Shown: positions 16,861 through 26,507, counted from the stretch's first letter. The stretch: 64,000 nucleotides of DNA from an uncultured Johnsonella sp. (GCA_900766185.1 CAAFUL010000085.1:124001-188000), one strand, 5' to 3'. The notes: a model not told the origin generated them from the sequence alone. Translations and numbers: made by a program.

Positions 16861-18270
16861 TTGAAGATTTATAACACACTCAGTAAAAGAGAAGAAGAGT
16901 TTGTGCCTTTGGATGAGGGCAAGGTTAAAATATATGTCTGCGGACCTACTGTATACAATCTTATACATATAGGTAATGCAAGACCTATGATTTTTTTTGA
17001 CACGGTAAGAAGGTATTTTATATATAAGGGTTATCAGGTGAATTTCGTTTCCAATTTTACCGATGTTGACGACAAGATCATTAATAGGGCAATAGAAGAG
17101 AAGGTAAGTGCTGATGAGATATCCGAAAAGTACATAGCCGAATGTAAAAAGGATATGGAAGGTATGAATATACTTCCTGCCGACACACATCCTCAAGCTA
17201 CCAAAGAGATAGCAGGCATGATAGATATGATCAAGGAGCTTATAGACAAGGGGCATGCCTATGTGTCTAATGACGGTACGGTGTACTTTAGGGTTAAAAG
17301 CTTTCCCGAATACGGTAAACTCTCACATAAAAATATTGATGAGCTGCAGTCAGGTCTTAGAGAACTTAAGGTAAGCGGTGAGAATGACAAGGAAGCCTCA
17401 TATGATTTTGTGCTTTGGAAACCTAAGAAAGAAGGAGAGCCTTATTGGGAGTCTCCATGGAGCGACGGAAGACCGGGCTGGCATATAGAGTGTTCCGTTA
17501 TGAGTAAAAGGTATCTGGGTGAGCAGATAGACATACATGGCGGCGGAGAAGACCTGGTATTTCCTCATCATGAAAATGAGATAGCACAGTCGGAGGCTTG
17601 CAGCGGAAAACATTTTGCAAAGTATTGGATGCATAATGCTTTTCTTAATATAGACAATAAGAAAATGAGTAAGTCGGAAGGTAATTTCTTTACAGTAAGG
17701 GATATATCCAAGATGTATGATTTGCAGGTCTTAAGATTCTTCATGCTCAATGCTCATTACAGAAGTCCGCTTAATTTTTCTGCTGAACTTATGGACAGTG
17801 CTAAAAACTCTTTAGACAGGATACTTAATGCCTTTGAAAAGCTTAGAGATTTTGAAAAGAAGGCTTCAGGGGAGAATATGACAGAGGCTGAAAGAGTAGA
17901 TTTCCACGAGATTATTTTAAGTAAGCAGAAGTTTGAAGCAAGCATGGATGATGACTTTAATACCGCTGATGCTATAGCGGCAGTATTTGAGATAGTAAGA
18001 GTTTCCAATTCAACAGTTAATGAAGAAAGCACGCTTTCTTATATTAAGCATATACTTTCCGTACTGTCAAAGCTTTGTGATGTGCTTGGAATAAAGACAA
18101 AGAGAAAAGAAGTTATTCTTGATGAGGATATAGAAAAACTTATATTAAGCAGAACAGAGGCACGAAAGAATAAGGACTTCAAAAGAGCTGACGAGATAAG
18201 AAATGAGCTTTTGGAAATGGGTATAGTGCTTGAAGATACAAGAGAGGGCGTTAAGTGGAAGAGGGTATAA
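16861..18270 (+). CDS. cysS: Cysteinyl-tRNA synthetase
   Basis: Class I synthetase that charges tRNA-Cys. The zinc-site C27 lies in CGPTVYN, the HIGN motif is at 36-39, the WHIECSVMS and [11 protein letters not shown] stretches supply the other zinc ligands, and KMSKS is in the [12 protein letters not shown] segment. Total 469 residues, normal length. The start is taken as TTG 16861, eight bases after AAGGGGG (16846-16852); a TTG six bases earlier lies too close to that site. The mrnC gene overlaps its 3' end by 16 bases, pointing to translational coupling. Confidence 0.96.
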   Translation: MKIYNTLSKREEEFVPLDEGKVKIYVCGPTVYNLIHIGNARPMIFFDTVRRYFIYKGYQVNFVSNFTDVDDKIINRAIEEKVSADEISEKYIAECKKDMEGMNILPADTHPQATKEIAGMIDMIKELIDKGHAYVSNDGTVYFRVKSFPEYGKLSHKNIDELQSGLRELKVSGENDKEASYDFVLWKPKKEGEPYWESPWSDGRPGWHIECSVMSKRYLGEQIDIHGGGEDLVFPHHENEIAQSEACSGKHFAKYWMHNAFLNIDNKKMSKSEGNFFTVRDISKMYDLQVLRFFMLNAHYRSPLNFSAELMDSAKNSLDRILNAFEKLRDFEKKASGENMTEAERVDFHEIILSKQKFEASMDDDFNTADAIAAVFEIVRVSNSTVNEESTLSYIKHILSVLSKLCDVLGIKTKRKEVILDEDIEKLILSRTEARKNKDFKRADEIRNELLEMGIVLEDTREGVKWKRV

Positions 18271-18668
18271 ATCTTTTTGAAAAGACTTCTACAGATCCCA
18301 AACTTTTCTCTCCATTGGTGCTTGCCTTCTTAGGTGATGCGGTTTATGAGCTTATAATACGCAGTATGCTTGTAAATAAAGCCAATAAACCGGTCAATAA
18401 ATTAAACAAGGAAAGTTCTTCTTTGGCTAATGCAAAAACACAGGCAAGGTTTGCGCAAATTTTATTCGAGCATTTAAGTGAAGAAGAGTTAAGGATCTAC
18501 AAAAGAGGCAGAAATACTACTTCACACAGTGTGGCAAAGAATGCAAGTATATCAGACTATAGGCAGGCGACAGGTTTTGAAGCCTTGCTCGGTTACTTAT
18601 ATCTTCAAAATAAACTGGATAGAATCATGGAACTTGTAGATATATGCCTTAAAGAAAATGATAATTAG
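18255..18668 (+). CDS. mrnC: Mini-ribonuclease III
   Basis: Small RNase III-like enzyme without a double-stranded-RNA-binding domain; in Bacillus it matures the ends of 23S rRNA. It has 137 residues, the expected size. Catalytic D28 is in LAFLGDAVYE, the second acidic residue E109 is in TGFEALLGYLYL, and the RGRN motif (84-87) is conserved. It starts with GTG at 18255 inside the end of cysS, with AGAGGG at 18243-18248. The cysS-mrnC-rlmB order is typical for Firmicutes. Confidence 0.94.
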   Translation: MEEGINLFEKTSTDPKLFSPLVLAFLGDAVYELIIRSMLVNKANKPVNKLNKESSSLANAKTQARFAQILFEHLSEEELRIYKRGRNTTSHSVAKNASISDYRQATGFEALLGYLYLQNKLDRIMELVDICLKENDN

Positions 18669-18672
18669 TGCG

Positions 18673-18731
18673 GCACAAGCCGTTATTTAAGTCGGTGTAG
18701 TTATTCTATGCCGACTTAAATAATACTGTGC
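18673..18731 (+). repeat. Long imperfect hairpin after mrnC, no T-tail
   Basis: A perfect 13-bp stem, TTATTTAAGTCGG (18683-18695) with its complement (18711-18723), extends outward with GCACA/TGTGC and inward through wobble pairs. There is no T-run after it, so it is not a standard plus-strand terminator. It may be an RNA-processing structure or a small repeat. Confidence 0.5.
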
Positions 18732-18769
18732 AAAAATCAGTAGAGTTGTTTTAATTATTAAAATCCTAG

Positions 18770-18840
18770 TGCATCGTTCACAAAAAAATTATACCAAAAA
18801 AGATGAATATATTTGGTGTATTTATTTAAGAAACGATGTA
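18770..18840 (+). repeat. Imperfect palindrome upstream of rlmB
   Basis: TGCATCGTT and AACGATGTA arms (9 bp with one wobble) enclose a second stem formed by ATACCAAA and TTTGGTGT. The right arm ends 20 bases before the rlmB start, so the structure could affect translation or be an inserted repeat. Confidence 0.4.
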
Positions 18841-18859
18841 CCGGATCAAGGGAGAGATA

Positions 18860-19594
18860 ATGAAAGAGAATTTTATAGAGGGTAGGAATGCCATAATAGA
18901 AGCATTTCGCTCCGACAAGACCATAGATAAGTTATATGTGCAGGAAGGGCTAAATGATGCACCTATATTAAAAGCTGTTAAAGAGGCAAAAAAGCAGGGG
19001 AGTATTGTAGCTTTTGTAAGTAAAGAAAAACTTGACCTTATGAGTTCTACAAAAAAACATCAGGGGCTTATAGCAAAGACTGCCGAATATTCCTATGCAG
19101 AAGTTGAGGATATATTAAAAATAGCCGAGGAAAAAGGCGAAAGTCCTTTTATATTTATACTTGACGGCATAGAAGATCCGTATAATCTAGGTGCTATTAT
19201 AAGAACTGCCAATCTTTGCGGTGCTCATGGCGTAGTAATACCTAAGAACAGGGCTGTAGGACTTACCGCTGCCGCTGTTAAGGCTTCAGCAGGTGCAATA
19301 AACTTTACTTCAGTTGCCAAGGTAACCAATATTTCAAGAACCATAGATGAGCTTAAAAGTAAAGGTTTGTGGTTTGTATGTGCCGACTCTTTGGGCGAAC
19401 CCATGTATAAGCAAGACTTAAAAGGTGCTATAGGTCTTGTTATGGGTAATGAGGCACACGGAGTAAGTGAGCTGGTCAAAAAAAAGTGTGATTTTACAGC
19501 AAGCATACCTATGTACGGAGACATAGACTCGCTTAATGTATCTGTGGCTGCCGGAGTTTTGGCATACGAGATAGTAAGACAGAGGAGATTTTAG
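18860..19594 (+). CDS. rlmB: 23S rRNA 2'-O-ribose methyltransferase (TrmH/SpoU family)
   Basis: Knotted SPOUT methyltransferase using S-adenosylmethionine to methylate a ribose 2'-OH, most likely in 23S rRNA. Residues 1-75 form the substrate-binding domain; then the SpoU domain shows DGIEDPYNLGAIIRTA, VMGNEAHGVS and SLNVSVAAGVLAYE, the three family motifs. ATG 18860 follows GGGAG at 18850-18854; the earlier in-frame ATG at 18836 lies within a palindrome and lacks a ribosome site. 244 residues. The exact target base cannot be decided between RlmB and other family members. Confidence 0.9.
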   Translation: MKENFIEGRNAIIEAFRSDKTIDKLYVQEGLNDAPILKAVKEAKKQGSIVAFVSKEKLDLMSSTKKHQGLIAKTAEYSYAEVEDILKIAEEKGESPFIFILDGIEDPYNLGAIIRTANLCGAHGVVIPKNRAVGLTAAAVKASAGAINFTSVAKVTNISRTIDELKSKGLWFVCADSLGEPMYKQDLKGAIGLVMGNEAHGVSELVKKKCDFTASIPMYGDIDSLNVSVAAGVLAYEIVRQRRF

Positions 19595-19689
19595 ACTGTA
19601 TGCCCCACGAAAACATATTTTAAAGAAGTTTGAACAAATATTAAGAATTAGAATATTAAGAACTATTACGAAATGATTAATGCATACTA

Positions 19690-19762
19690 TATATAGTGGT
19701 ATTTCAACTAAATGCCACTATATAGGTATCGAAAATTTGTTTCGGGATAGTTCTTTTTATTT
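19690..19762 (+). terminator. Probable terminator region after rlmB
   Basis: TATATAGTGGTATTT and AAATGCCACTATATA (19690-19704, 19710-19724) pair over 15 bp with one wobble. A second weaker stem (around GAAA/TTTC) follows, then a T-rich stretch near 19750-19762. The first hairpin alone lacks a T-tail. Confidence 0.5.
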
Positions 19763-19846
19763 TATTTGTAAGTTTTATGTAAGCAACTAAACCTTTACAA
19801 AGCCTATAAATACGCACTTGTAAAGATATTGTACTTGACATAAAAC

Positions 19847-19875
19847 TTGTATTTTTTGTCTATTTGTTATATTAT
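19847..19875 (+). promoter_or_regulatory. Promoter of the dcw cluster
   Basis: TTGTAT (19847-19852) and TATTAT (19870-19875) have a 17-base spacer, just upstream of the MraZ boxes. A consensus TTGACA at 19835-19840 has no matching -10, so the exact pair is uncertain. Confidence 0.5.
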
Positions 19876-19881
19876 ACATAC

Positions 19882-19910
19882 AAAAGTGGGTAAAAGTGGT
19901 GAAAAGTGGG
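19882..19910 (+). promoter_or_regulatory. MraZ operator: three direct repeats
   Basis: AAAAGTGGG, AAAAGTGGT and AAAAGTGGG begin at 19882, 19892 and 19902, an exact 10-bp period, directly after the promoter and before mraZ. MraZ in other bacteria binds three or four GTGG-type direct repeats with this spacing and represses its own operon. This gives a strong prediction of autoregulation of the whole cluster. Confidence 0.85.
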
Positions 19911-19918
19911 TGAAGATT

Positions 19919-20347
19919 ATGTTTATGGGCGAGTTTAATCATAGCTTAGACATAAAAGGAAGAGTTATACTTCCGGCTTCTTTTCGTGAGCAACTTGGAG
20001 AAAACTTTGTCATTACCAAAAGTTTTGACAAATGCCTTTCAATATATGATGAAAATAACTGGAATATATTACAGGAAAAGTTAGCTGCCATGCCCATGAT
20101 CAATCTTGCTGCAAGAAATATAAGACGAATGATAGTTGGGAGTGCTGCAACTCTTACGCCGGATAAACAAGGGCGAATACTCATACCCGCACCGCTTAGA
20201 GAGTTTGCAACTATTACAAAAGAAGCGGTATTTATAGGTAATATAGACCATATAGAACTTTGGTCTAAAGAGGCTTGGGCAAATGCTTCAGATATAGATC
20301 CCGATGAGGCAGCAAATGAATTATATAATTCGGGTATAAGCATATGA
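19919..20347 (+). CDS. mraZ: Transcriptional regulator MraZ
   Basis: DNA-binding regulator of the division and cell-wall cluster, made of two SpoVT/AbrB-like domains that assemble into a ring. The 142 residues show both signature repeats: [17 protein letters not shown] at the start and [17 protein letters not shown] around residue 80. The ATG at 19919 ([11 protein letters not shown]) is preferred over an upstream in-frame codon since this is where MraZ proteins begin, with GGGTGA at 19908-19913. Its binding boxes lie immediately upstream. The stop overlaps the rsmH start (ATGA). Confidence 0.96.
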   Translation: MFMGEFNHSLDIKGRVILPASFREQLGENFVITKSFDKCLSIYDENNWNILQEKLAAMPMINLAARNIRRMIVGSAATLTPDKQGRILIPAPLREFATITKEAVFIGNIDHIELWSKEAWANASDIDPDEAANELYNSGISI

Positions 20348-21279
20348 TATTTGAACATAAATCAGTATTACTTGACGAAATTATTGACAACCTGTCTATA
20401 AAAGAAGACGGAACTTATGTTGATGCTACACTTGGCGGTGCAGGTCATGCCTTGGAAGTATGCAGACATTTATCCGAAAGAGGACATTTTATAGGCATAG
20501 ATCAGGATGAGGATGCTATAGAAAGCTCCAAGCTCAGATTAAAAGACTATATGGATAGAGTCGATATAGTAAAGAGCAATTATGCAAATATAAAAAATAT
20601 ACTTGAGGCACTTAATATAGACAAAGTAGATGGTATCTATATAGATCTCGGCGTATCTTCTTATCAGCTTGATAACGCCGAAAGGGGGTTTAGTTACCGA
20701 TTTGACAGCGCTTTGGATATGCGTATGGACAAATCACTTGAAATAACTGCGCAAGATATAGTTAATGATTATTCAGAACAGGAGTTATATAGGGTTATAA
20801 AAAATTATGGGGAGGATATATTTGCCAAAAATATAGCAAAACATATCGTTATAGCAAGAAAGGAAAAAAGAATAGAAACCGGATTTGAGTTGGTTGAAAT
20901 AATAAAAAGGGCTATACCTAAAAAGTTTCAAATAACTTCAGGACATCCGGCAAAGCGTACTTTTCAGGCTATAAGAATAGAACTTAATAAGGAACTCGAA
21001 GTTTTAGAAAATTCTCTTGAGACTATGATAGACTTACTAAAGCCGAATGGTAGACTTTTAGTTATAAGCTTTCACTCTCTTGAGGATAGAATTGTAAAAA
21101 ATATATTTAAGAGATGTGAAAATCCATGCACCTGCCCTAAAAACTTTCCAGTATGTGTATGTGGGAATAAAAGCAAAGGCAAGGTACTTATGAGAAAACC
21201 CATACTCCCGAGTGAGGAAGAGCTGGAGGCTAATCCAAGGGCAAAAAGTGCGAAGCTCAGGATTTTTGTAAAGACATAG
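20344..21279 (+). CDS. rsmH: 16S rRNA m4C1402 methyltransferase
   Basis: Adds the N4-methyl group to C1402 in the decoding site of 16S rRNA using S-adenosylmethionine. 311 residues, normal for RsmH (MraW). Visible motifs are the start [15 protein letters not shown], the SAM loop [31 protein letters not shown], and the C-terminal [11 protein letters not shown]. It overlaps mraZ by four bases and is followed 19 bases later by ftsL. The mraZ-rsmH-ftsL order is the normal head of the dcw cluster. Confidence 0.97.
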   Translation: MIFEHKSVLLDEIIDNLSIKEDGTYVDATLGGAGHALEVCRHLSERGHFIGIDQDEDAIESSKLRLKDYMDRVDIVKSNYANIKNILEALNIDKVDGIYIDLGVSSYQLDNAERGFSYRFDSALDMRMDKSLEITAQDIVNDYSEQELYRVIKNYGEDIFAKNIAKHIVIARKEKRIETGFELVEIIKRAIPKKFQITSGHPAKRTFQAIRIELNKELEVLENSLETMIDLLKPNGRLLVISFHSLEDRIVKNIFKRCENPCTCPKNFPVCVCGNKSKGKVLMRKPILPSEEELEANPRAKSAKLRIFVKT

Positions 21280-21298
21280 CTTAAATGAGGGACAATAT

Positions 21299-21808
21299 AT
21301 GGAAAGTAAAGTAAGAAGAATGCAAAATAGAAACTTGTCTGCATCATATATATCCGGCACAGCTGTAAGAAAGTATTCTCCAACTTATGAAGTTGAGAGA
21401 AGATATGTATACAAACCTAAAAAGGTTAATACTGTCAAAAAGAAGTATATGGAGGAAATCGATAAGAAAAGGATAAAAGAGGTATCGCTGCAGATGCATC
21501 CTGTTTACTTATCGCTTTTGGTAGTAGCGTTATTCGTAATTCTTTGTCTTGGATATAATTATCTGTCCATAGATGCTAAAGTAATAAGCGACCTTAAGCA
21601 GATAGAAAAACTTGAGAAAGACCTTGATGTTCTCAAGAATGAGAATGACGGTCTTGAAAGCAGTATCAAGTCATTTAGACCGGATCTTGACTATGTATAC
21701 AAGGTTGCGACTGAGGAACTCGGTATGGTGAAGGCAGACAGAAGTCAAATCAAAACATATACAAATTCTGAGAAAGAGTATGTTAGACAGTATGAAGATA
21801 TACCGTAA
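21299..21808 (+). CDS. ftsL: FtsL-like septum protein
   Basis: Small bitopic division protein, a scaffold with DivIC and FtsQ that activates the septal transglycosylase/transpeptidase pair. The 169 residues contain a basic cytoplasmic N-terminus of 60-odd residues, one membrane segment at about 69-89, a coiled coil from about 95 to 125, and the YKVATEELGMVKAD tail typical of FtsL. Sequence conservation is low in this family, so the call rests on topology and position between rsmH and the septal PBP. GAGGGAC precedes the ATG. Its end overlaps the next gene. Confidence 0.85.
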   Translation: MESKVRRMQNRNLSASYISGTAVRKYSPTYEVERRYVYKPKKVNTVKKKYMEEIDKKRIKEVSLQMHPVYLSLLVVALFVILCLGYNYLSIDAKVISDLKQIEKLEKDLDVLKNENDGLESSIKSFRPDLDYVYKVATEELGMVKADRSQIKTYTNSEKEYVRQYEDIP

Positions 21809-24035
21809 AAGCTCAAAGCTTAAAAAAAAGAGGATAGATGTTAAGAAGGTAAGAAAAATTTCTAAATATGTATATAATAAGCTGGTATTTATCTTTTGTA
21901 TGATAGTACTGGCTTTATTTTTCTTATCTTTTAAAATATATGATATACAAAGTAATAATTCGGTAAATTACAGCCAGAAAGTACTTTCACAGCAAAGGTA
22001 CGATTCAAGGGATATCCCTTTCAGAAGGGGTGAAATACTTGACAGGAACGGTAATTTACTGGCAACAAGTAACAAGGTTTATAACTTAATAATAGATCCC
22101 AGCCAGATAAATATGGATGTTGAAAATTATCTGGAACCTACACTTGATGCCTTAAATGAAATATTTTCCTACGATAAGGAAGAACTTAGGGCATTGATCA
22201 CAGAAAAGGCGGAAAGCAAATATATACGCTACGCAAAGGGATTAAGTTATGAGCAAAAGACTGCATTTGAAGAAAAAAAACAACAGGTAAAAAAGGATAA
22301 TCAGGCTAATAAGCTAAAGCGAAGAATAACCGGTATATGGTTTGAAGAGGCTTACAGCAGGGTATATCCCAATAATAAGCTTGCATGTAATGTTATAGGC
22401 TTTTCAAGCGCTGAAGATACAGTAGGTATAGGCGGTATAGAGCAATACTATAACGACAAACTTATAGGCAACAACGGAAGAGAATACGGATACTTAAATG
22501 ATGATTCCAACCTTGAAAGGGTGATCAAGCCTCCTACAAACGGTCTTAGCCTGGTATCTACCATAGATGTCAATATACAGCAGATGGTAGAAAAGCGTAT
22601 ACAGGAGTGGGAGAGCGAGATGGGAAGCAAGATAAGCGCCTGTATAGTTATGGATCCCAATAACGGTGAGATCCTTGCAATGGCAAGCAGTAGGGATTTT
22701 GATCTTAATAATCCCAGAGACCTGTCTAAGTATTACAATAATTTTGAAATCAATAACATGAGTGAAGAAGAAAAAACGGAAGCTCTCAATAATATATGGC
22801 TTAATTTTGCTATAAGCTCCACCTATGAACCCGGTTCTCCTTCTAAAATATTTACTGTAGCTACAGCGATGGAAGAGGGAGTTATAGACGGTCATGAAAG
22901 TTATTATTGTGACGGTTACCAAGTCATAGGACAAAGAAAGATACACTGTGCCAATAAGGAAGGGCATGGTATGCTTACAGTGGAAGAGGCGATAATTCAA
23001 AGTTGTAATGATGCGATGATGCAAATAGTTTTTGCTACAGGAAAGGATAAGTTCAGCAAGTTTCAACAGCTGTTCGGTTTTGGTAAAAAAACCGGTATAG
23101 ACTTACCCGGAGAGGCTGACACCTCAAAACTTATACATACTTCGGAAACCATGCGTGCAGATGATCTGGCTACCAATTCCTTCGGTCAAAATTATAACTG
23201 TACTATGATAGAGATGGCTTCCGCCTTCGCCTCTGTTATAAATGGCGGTATGTACTATAAACCTCATGTGGTAAAAGAGATAAGAACCTTACAAGGCGAA
23301 GTAATAGACAGTATAGAACCTATTTTAGTAAGGGAAACAGTCTCCCCGTCCACTACCGAGTTCTTAAATAATGCCATGTTTAAAACTGTTGAAAAGGGTA
23401 CGGGTTTTCCGGCTAAGGTGGAAGGTTATGATGTGGGCGGTAAGACAGGAACTTCAGAAAAGTATCCTCGTGGCTCAGGAAAATACATACTTTCTTTTAT
23501 AGGTTTTGCTCCTATAGAACATCCGGAGGTGCTTTGTTATGTGGTAGTTGATGAACCTAATACCGAAGATCAGGCACATTCATACTTTGCGAGCAGGCTT
23601 TTTAAGAATATTATGTCCGATGTGCTGCCTTATATGAATGTATATACAAGTGCCGAAGTTAAGGCTGAAAAAGAGCAAAGAAAAACACAAGAATCTGTTC
23701 AAAGCAGCGAAGACAGTTCCAAGGTCTACGAAACTGATGAATATGTAAAACCGGATACAGGTACATTTGAAGAGGAAATAACAGCTCCCAATAATGATGC
23801 TGAGATAGAAACTTCATCAGGAGAGTCGGATATTAGAAGTACTGCTGACGAAACACGCTCAAGCGAATCGGTACAAAGCACCAAAACAAACAAAGAAGAG
23901 TCTTCTTCGGCTAAAAGCACTAAAACAAGCAAGGAAAATTCTTCTTCAACTCAAAATACTAAAGCAAGCAAGGAGAGTACTTCCGCAAGTAAGAGTACAA
24001 AGGCGTCATCCTCGGTTCAGAGCACAGGGAATTGA
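21780..24035 (+). CDS. ftsI: Septal class B penicillin-binding protein with Ser/Thr/Lys-rich tail
   Basis: Monofunctional D,D-transpeptidase that cross-links septal peptidoglycan, partner of FtsW. A membrane anchor lies near residues 35-52, followed by the pedestal (RRGEILDRNGNLLATS) and the transpeptidase domain with the active site S353-x-x-K356 (written SPSK), SCN (QSCNDAM) and GGKTGTSEK. The last 110 residues are low-complexity, rich in Ser, Thr, Lys and Glu, with repeats of an STKTSKE-type unit; PASTA domains are absent. It could be FtsI/PBP2B or SpoVD; one copy here in the dcw cluster suggests the division enzyme. It overlaps ftsL by 29 bases. An ATG at 21792 is an alternative start. 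Confidence 0.92.
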   Translation: MLDSMKIYRKSSKLKKKRIDVKKVRKISKYVYNKLVFIFCMIVLALFFLSFKIYDIQSNNSVNYSQKVLSQQRYDSRDIPFRRGEILDRNGNLLATSNKVYNLIIDPSQINMDVENYLEPTLDALNEIFSYDKEELRALITEKAESKYIRYAKGLSYEQKTAFEEKKQQVKKDNQANKLKRRITGIWFEEAYSRVYPNNKLACNVIGFSSAEDTVGIGGIEQYYNDKLIGNNGREYGYLNDDSNLERVIKPPTNGLSLVSTIDVNIQQMVEKRIQEWESEMGSKISACIVMDPNNGEILAMASSRDFDLNNPRDLSKYYNNFEINNMSEEEKTEALNNIWLNFAISSTYEPGSPSKIFTVATAMEEGVIDGHESYYCDGYQVIGQRKIHCANKEGHGMLTVEEAIIQSCNDAMMQIVFATGKDKFSKFQQLFGFGKKTGIDLPGEADTSKLIHTSETMRADDLATNSFGQNYNCTMIEMASAFASVINGGMYYKPHVVKEIRTLQGEVIDSIEPILVRETVSPSTTEFLNNAMFKTVEKGTGFPAKVEGYDVGGKTGTSEKYPRGSGKYILSFIGFAPIEHPEVLCYVVVDEPNTEDQAHSYFASRLFKNIMSDVLPYMNVYTSAEVKAEKEQRKTQESVQSSEDSSKVYETDEYVKPDTGTFEEEITAPNNDAEIETSSGESDIRSTADETRSSESVQSTKTNKEESSSAKSTKTSKENSSSTQNTKASKESTSASKSTKASSSVQSTGN

Positions 24036-24137
24036 TATCTGTGTTTGTAGCTATAAACCATTTGAAAATCGGCTTATTATAAGTTATACTATAAGCTATT
24101 AAAAGCTTTTTAAATAAAGCGAAAGGATCGACAGTTT

Positions 24138-25109
24138 ATGATAAATGATAGTATAGTGGCTCTTCTTATAAGTTTTACCTGCACTGCTATTTGCTGTCCC
24201 GTACTTATACCTGTTTTATACAAGTTTAAGTTCGGGCAGCAGGTTAGAGATGACGGACCTAAAGCACACCTAAAAAAAAGCGGCACTCCCACTATGGGTG
24301 GAATTATGATATTGCTTGGAATAATTATAGGAAGTGTATTTTATATAAATAAATATAAGTTGGTATTGCCCGTACTGTTATTTACGGTTGCCTATGGAAT
24401 AATAGGCTTTTTGGATGATTTTCTGAAGATAAAAAAGAAAAAATCGGAAGGACTTAAGGGAATACACAAATTTATACTGCAAATATTGCTTACTGCTGTA
24501 TTCGTGTATTATCTTCATATAGATAAGGTAGGAGACAGTATGCTTGTACCTTTTACCGGCTCGTTTAATACCGGTTATATGTTAAGCACCGGGGCGTTTT
24601 TTATTCCCTTAGTGTTTTTTATAGTTCTCGGTACGGATAATGGGGTTAATTTTACTGATGGAGTTGACGGGCTTTGTACCTGTGTTACTATAATTGTCTC
24701 AATATTTTTTGCAGTTATATCCATAAGAGAAAATATTATGATAACTCCTGTTATTGCATCTGTTATAGGGAGTCTTATGGGTTTTCTTATTTATAATACC
24801 AATCCGGCTAAGGTTTTTATGGGTGATACCGGTTCACTGGCACTGGGAGGATTTGTTGCATCTGTGGCTTTGGTAATGCAACTTCCTTTATTCATAGCAG
24901 TGGTAGGCTTTATATACCTGATAGAGGTTCTTTCTGTAATAATACAGGTAGGCTATTTTAAGGCGACTAAGGGGAAGAGGTTTTTTAAAATGGCACCTAT
25001 TCACCATCATTTTGAACTTTCAGGTTGGTCTGAGACTAAGGTTGTAACGGTATTCAGTATAGTTACTGCTATATTGTCTCTTTTGTTATATCTTGGATTT
25101 AACAGATAA
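24138..25109 (+). CDS. mraY: Phospho-N-acetylmuramoyl-pentapeptide transferase
   Basis: Integral membrane enzyme that moves phospho-MurNAc-pentapeptide from UDP to undecaprenyl phosphate, giving lipid I. The 323 residues carry about ten hydrophobic segments and the family motifs: KSGTPTMGG near 54, the catalytic DDFLK region at about 95, NFTDGVDGL, FMGDTGSLALGG, and the HHHFELSGW histidine motif near the C-terminus. GAAAGGA lies before the ATG. It follows the PBP gene by 102 bases; murE and murF, which often sit between them, are absent. Confidence 0.97.
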   Translation: MINDSIVALLISFTCTAICCPVLIPVLYKFKFGQQVRDDGPKAHLKKSGTPTMGGIMILLGIIIGSVFYINKYKLVLPVLLFTVAYGIIGFLDDFLKIKKKKSEGLKGIHKFILQILLTAVFVYYLHIDKVGDSMLVPFTGSFNTGYMLSTGAFFIPLVFFIVLGTDNGVNFTDGVDGLCTCVTIIVSIFFAVISIRENIMITPVIASVIGSLMGFLIYNTNPAKVFMGDTGSLALGGFVASVALVMQLPLFIAVVGFIYLIEVLSVIIQVGYFKATKGKRFFKMAPIHHHFELSGWSETKVVTVFSIVTAILSLLLYLGFNR

Positions 25110-25130
25110 ATAAAATGGAAAGAGGTTTTT

Positions 25131-26489
25131 ATGAAAGATATAGTTATGGTTGCAGGTATGGGAAAAAGCGGTATATCTGCAGCAGAGCTTATACTTAACA
25201 TAGGTGGAAGAGTACTGCTTTATGACAGTAATGAAACATTGGATTGTGAGACCCTTCTTTCCAAGTTTGATGAAGAAAGCGTTAAGAATATCAATGTAAA
25301 ACTTGGAAAACTTAATGAGGATGATATAAGGGATATTCGTATATGTGTGATGAGTCCCGGGATAAGTTTGGAGACGGACTTTGTGAAGTTACTTATGGAT
25401 CATAGAGTGCAGCTTTGGTCTGAGATACAACTTGCTTATTTTGTTGCAAAGGGCAGACTGATGGCTATAACCGGTACTAACGGCAAAACCACCACCACTG
25501 CTTTATTAGGCGAGATAATGAAGCGAAAATATGAGAATTGTTTTGTCGCAGGCAATATCGGTATACCGTATACACAGGTCGCACTGCATACAGATGATAA
25601 GTCTATGACCGTACTTGAAGTGTCCAGTTTCCAATTAGAGACTATAATAGATTTTAAGCCTAATGTATCCGCTATACTTAATATTACACCGGATCATTTA
25701 AATAGACATCATACTTTTGAAAATTATTCGGCTATAAAAAAAGAAATATGTATGAATCAGACAGCGCAGGATTACTGTATACTTAATTATGATGATGAGC
25801 AGCTTAGAGAGTTTGGAGACAGCGGAGAGTGTAAGGCTAAGGTTGTATTCTTTTCAGTAAAAAATAAGCTTAAAGAAGGTGTTTACATAGAGGATAATAA
25901 GGTATATTACTCAAATATTTCAAAGACGGTTGAGGTTTTATCTTTAGCTAATGTACAGCTTTTGGGAAAGCATAACCATGAGAATATATGTGCAGCTGTA
26001 GCCATGGCTTTTGTTGAAGGTGTCGGAGTTGATGATATAAGAGAGGCTTGCTATGAATTTAAGGCTGTGGAGCATAGAGTGGAGTTCGTTAAAGAAAGGT
26101 ACGGAGTAAAGTACTATAACGATTCCAAAGCGACTAATCCGGATGCTGCAATACAAGGACTTAATGCCATGCCCGGACCTACAATACTTATCGCAGGGGG
26201 ATATGACAAGCAGTCCGAATATGACGAATGGGCAAAACTTTTTAAAGGTAAATTAAAGTATTTGGTACTTATAGGAAGCACAAGAGATAAAATCGCAGAA
26301 TGTGCTAAAAAGTATGGCTTTAATAATATTATGTATGCAGAGACTTTACAAGAAGCTGTAAGAGTCTGTGATTCTTATGCCGACAGGGGAGACTATGTTT
26401 TACTTTCTCCCGCCTGTGCAAGCTGGGGGATGTTCGATAATTACGAGCAAAGAGGAGATATATTTAAATCTTGTGTACAGGCGTTATAA
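25131..26489 (+). CDS. murD: UDP-N-acetylmuramoylalanine--D-glutamate ligase
   Basis: Cytoplasmic Mur ligase that adds D-Glu to UDP-MurNAc-L-Ala. It has 452 residues in three domains: an N-terminal UDP-binding Rossmann domain (VMVAGMGKSGISAAE), the ATPase domain with the P-loop GTNGKTT at 115-121 and the later NITPDHLNRH segment, and the C-terminal domain with YNDSKATNPDAA, GGYDK and LLSPACASWGMFDNYEQRGD. AGAGG precedes the ATG. Twenty-one bases separate it from mraY and ftsW follows at once, so it belongs to one operon. Confidence 0.97.
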   Translation: MKDIVMVAGMGKSGISAAELILNIGGRVLLYDSNETLDCETLLSKFDEESVKNINVKLGKLNEDDIRDIRICVMSPGISLETDFVKLLMDHRVQLWSEIQLAYFVAKGRLMAITGTNGKTTTTALLGEIMKRKYENCFVAGNIGIPYTQVALHTDDKSMTVLEVSSFQLETIIDFKPNVSAILNITPDHLNRHHTFENYSAIKKEICMNQTAQDYCILNYDDEQLREFGDSGECKAKVVFFSVKNKLKEGVYIEDNKVYYSNISKTVEVLSLANVQLLGKHNHENICAAVAMAFVEGVGVDDIREACYEFKAVEHRVEFVKERYGVKYYNDSKATNPDAAIQGLNAMPGPTILIAGGYDKQSEYDEWAKLFKGKLKYLVLIGSTRDKIAECAKKYGFNNIMYAETLQEAVRVCDSYADRGDYVLLSPACASWGMFDNYEQRGDIFKSCVQAL

Positions 26490-26507
26490 GTTTGAATGGA
26501 GTCGGGT

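Larger units (their letters stand above)
19595..19918. other. Intergenic region between rlmB and the dcw cluster
   Basis: 324 bases: a 15-bp stem hairpin (19690-19724), a weaker second hairpin followed by a T-rich run near 19730-19762, the cluster promoter and the MraZ boxes. The rest is AT-rich with no gene. Confidence 0.55.
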
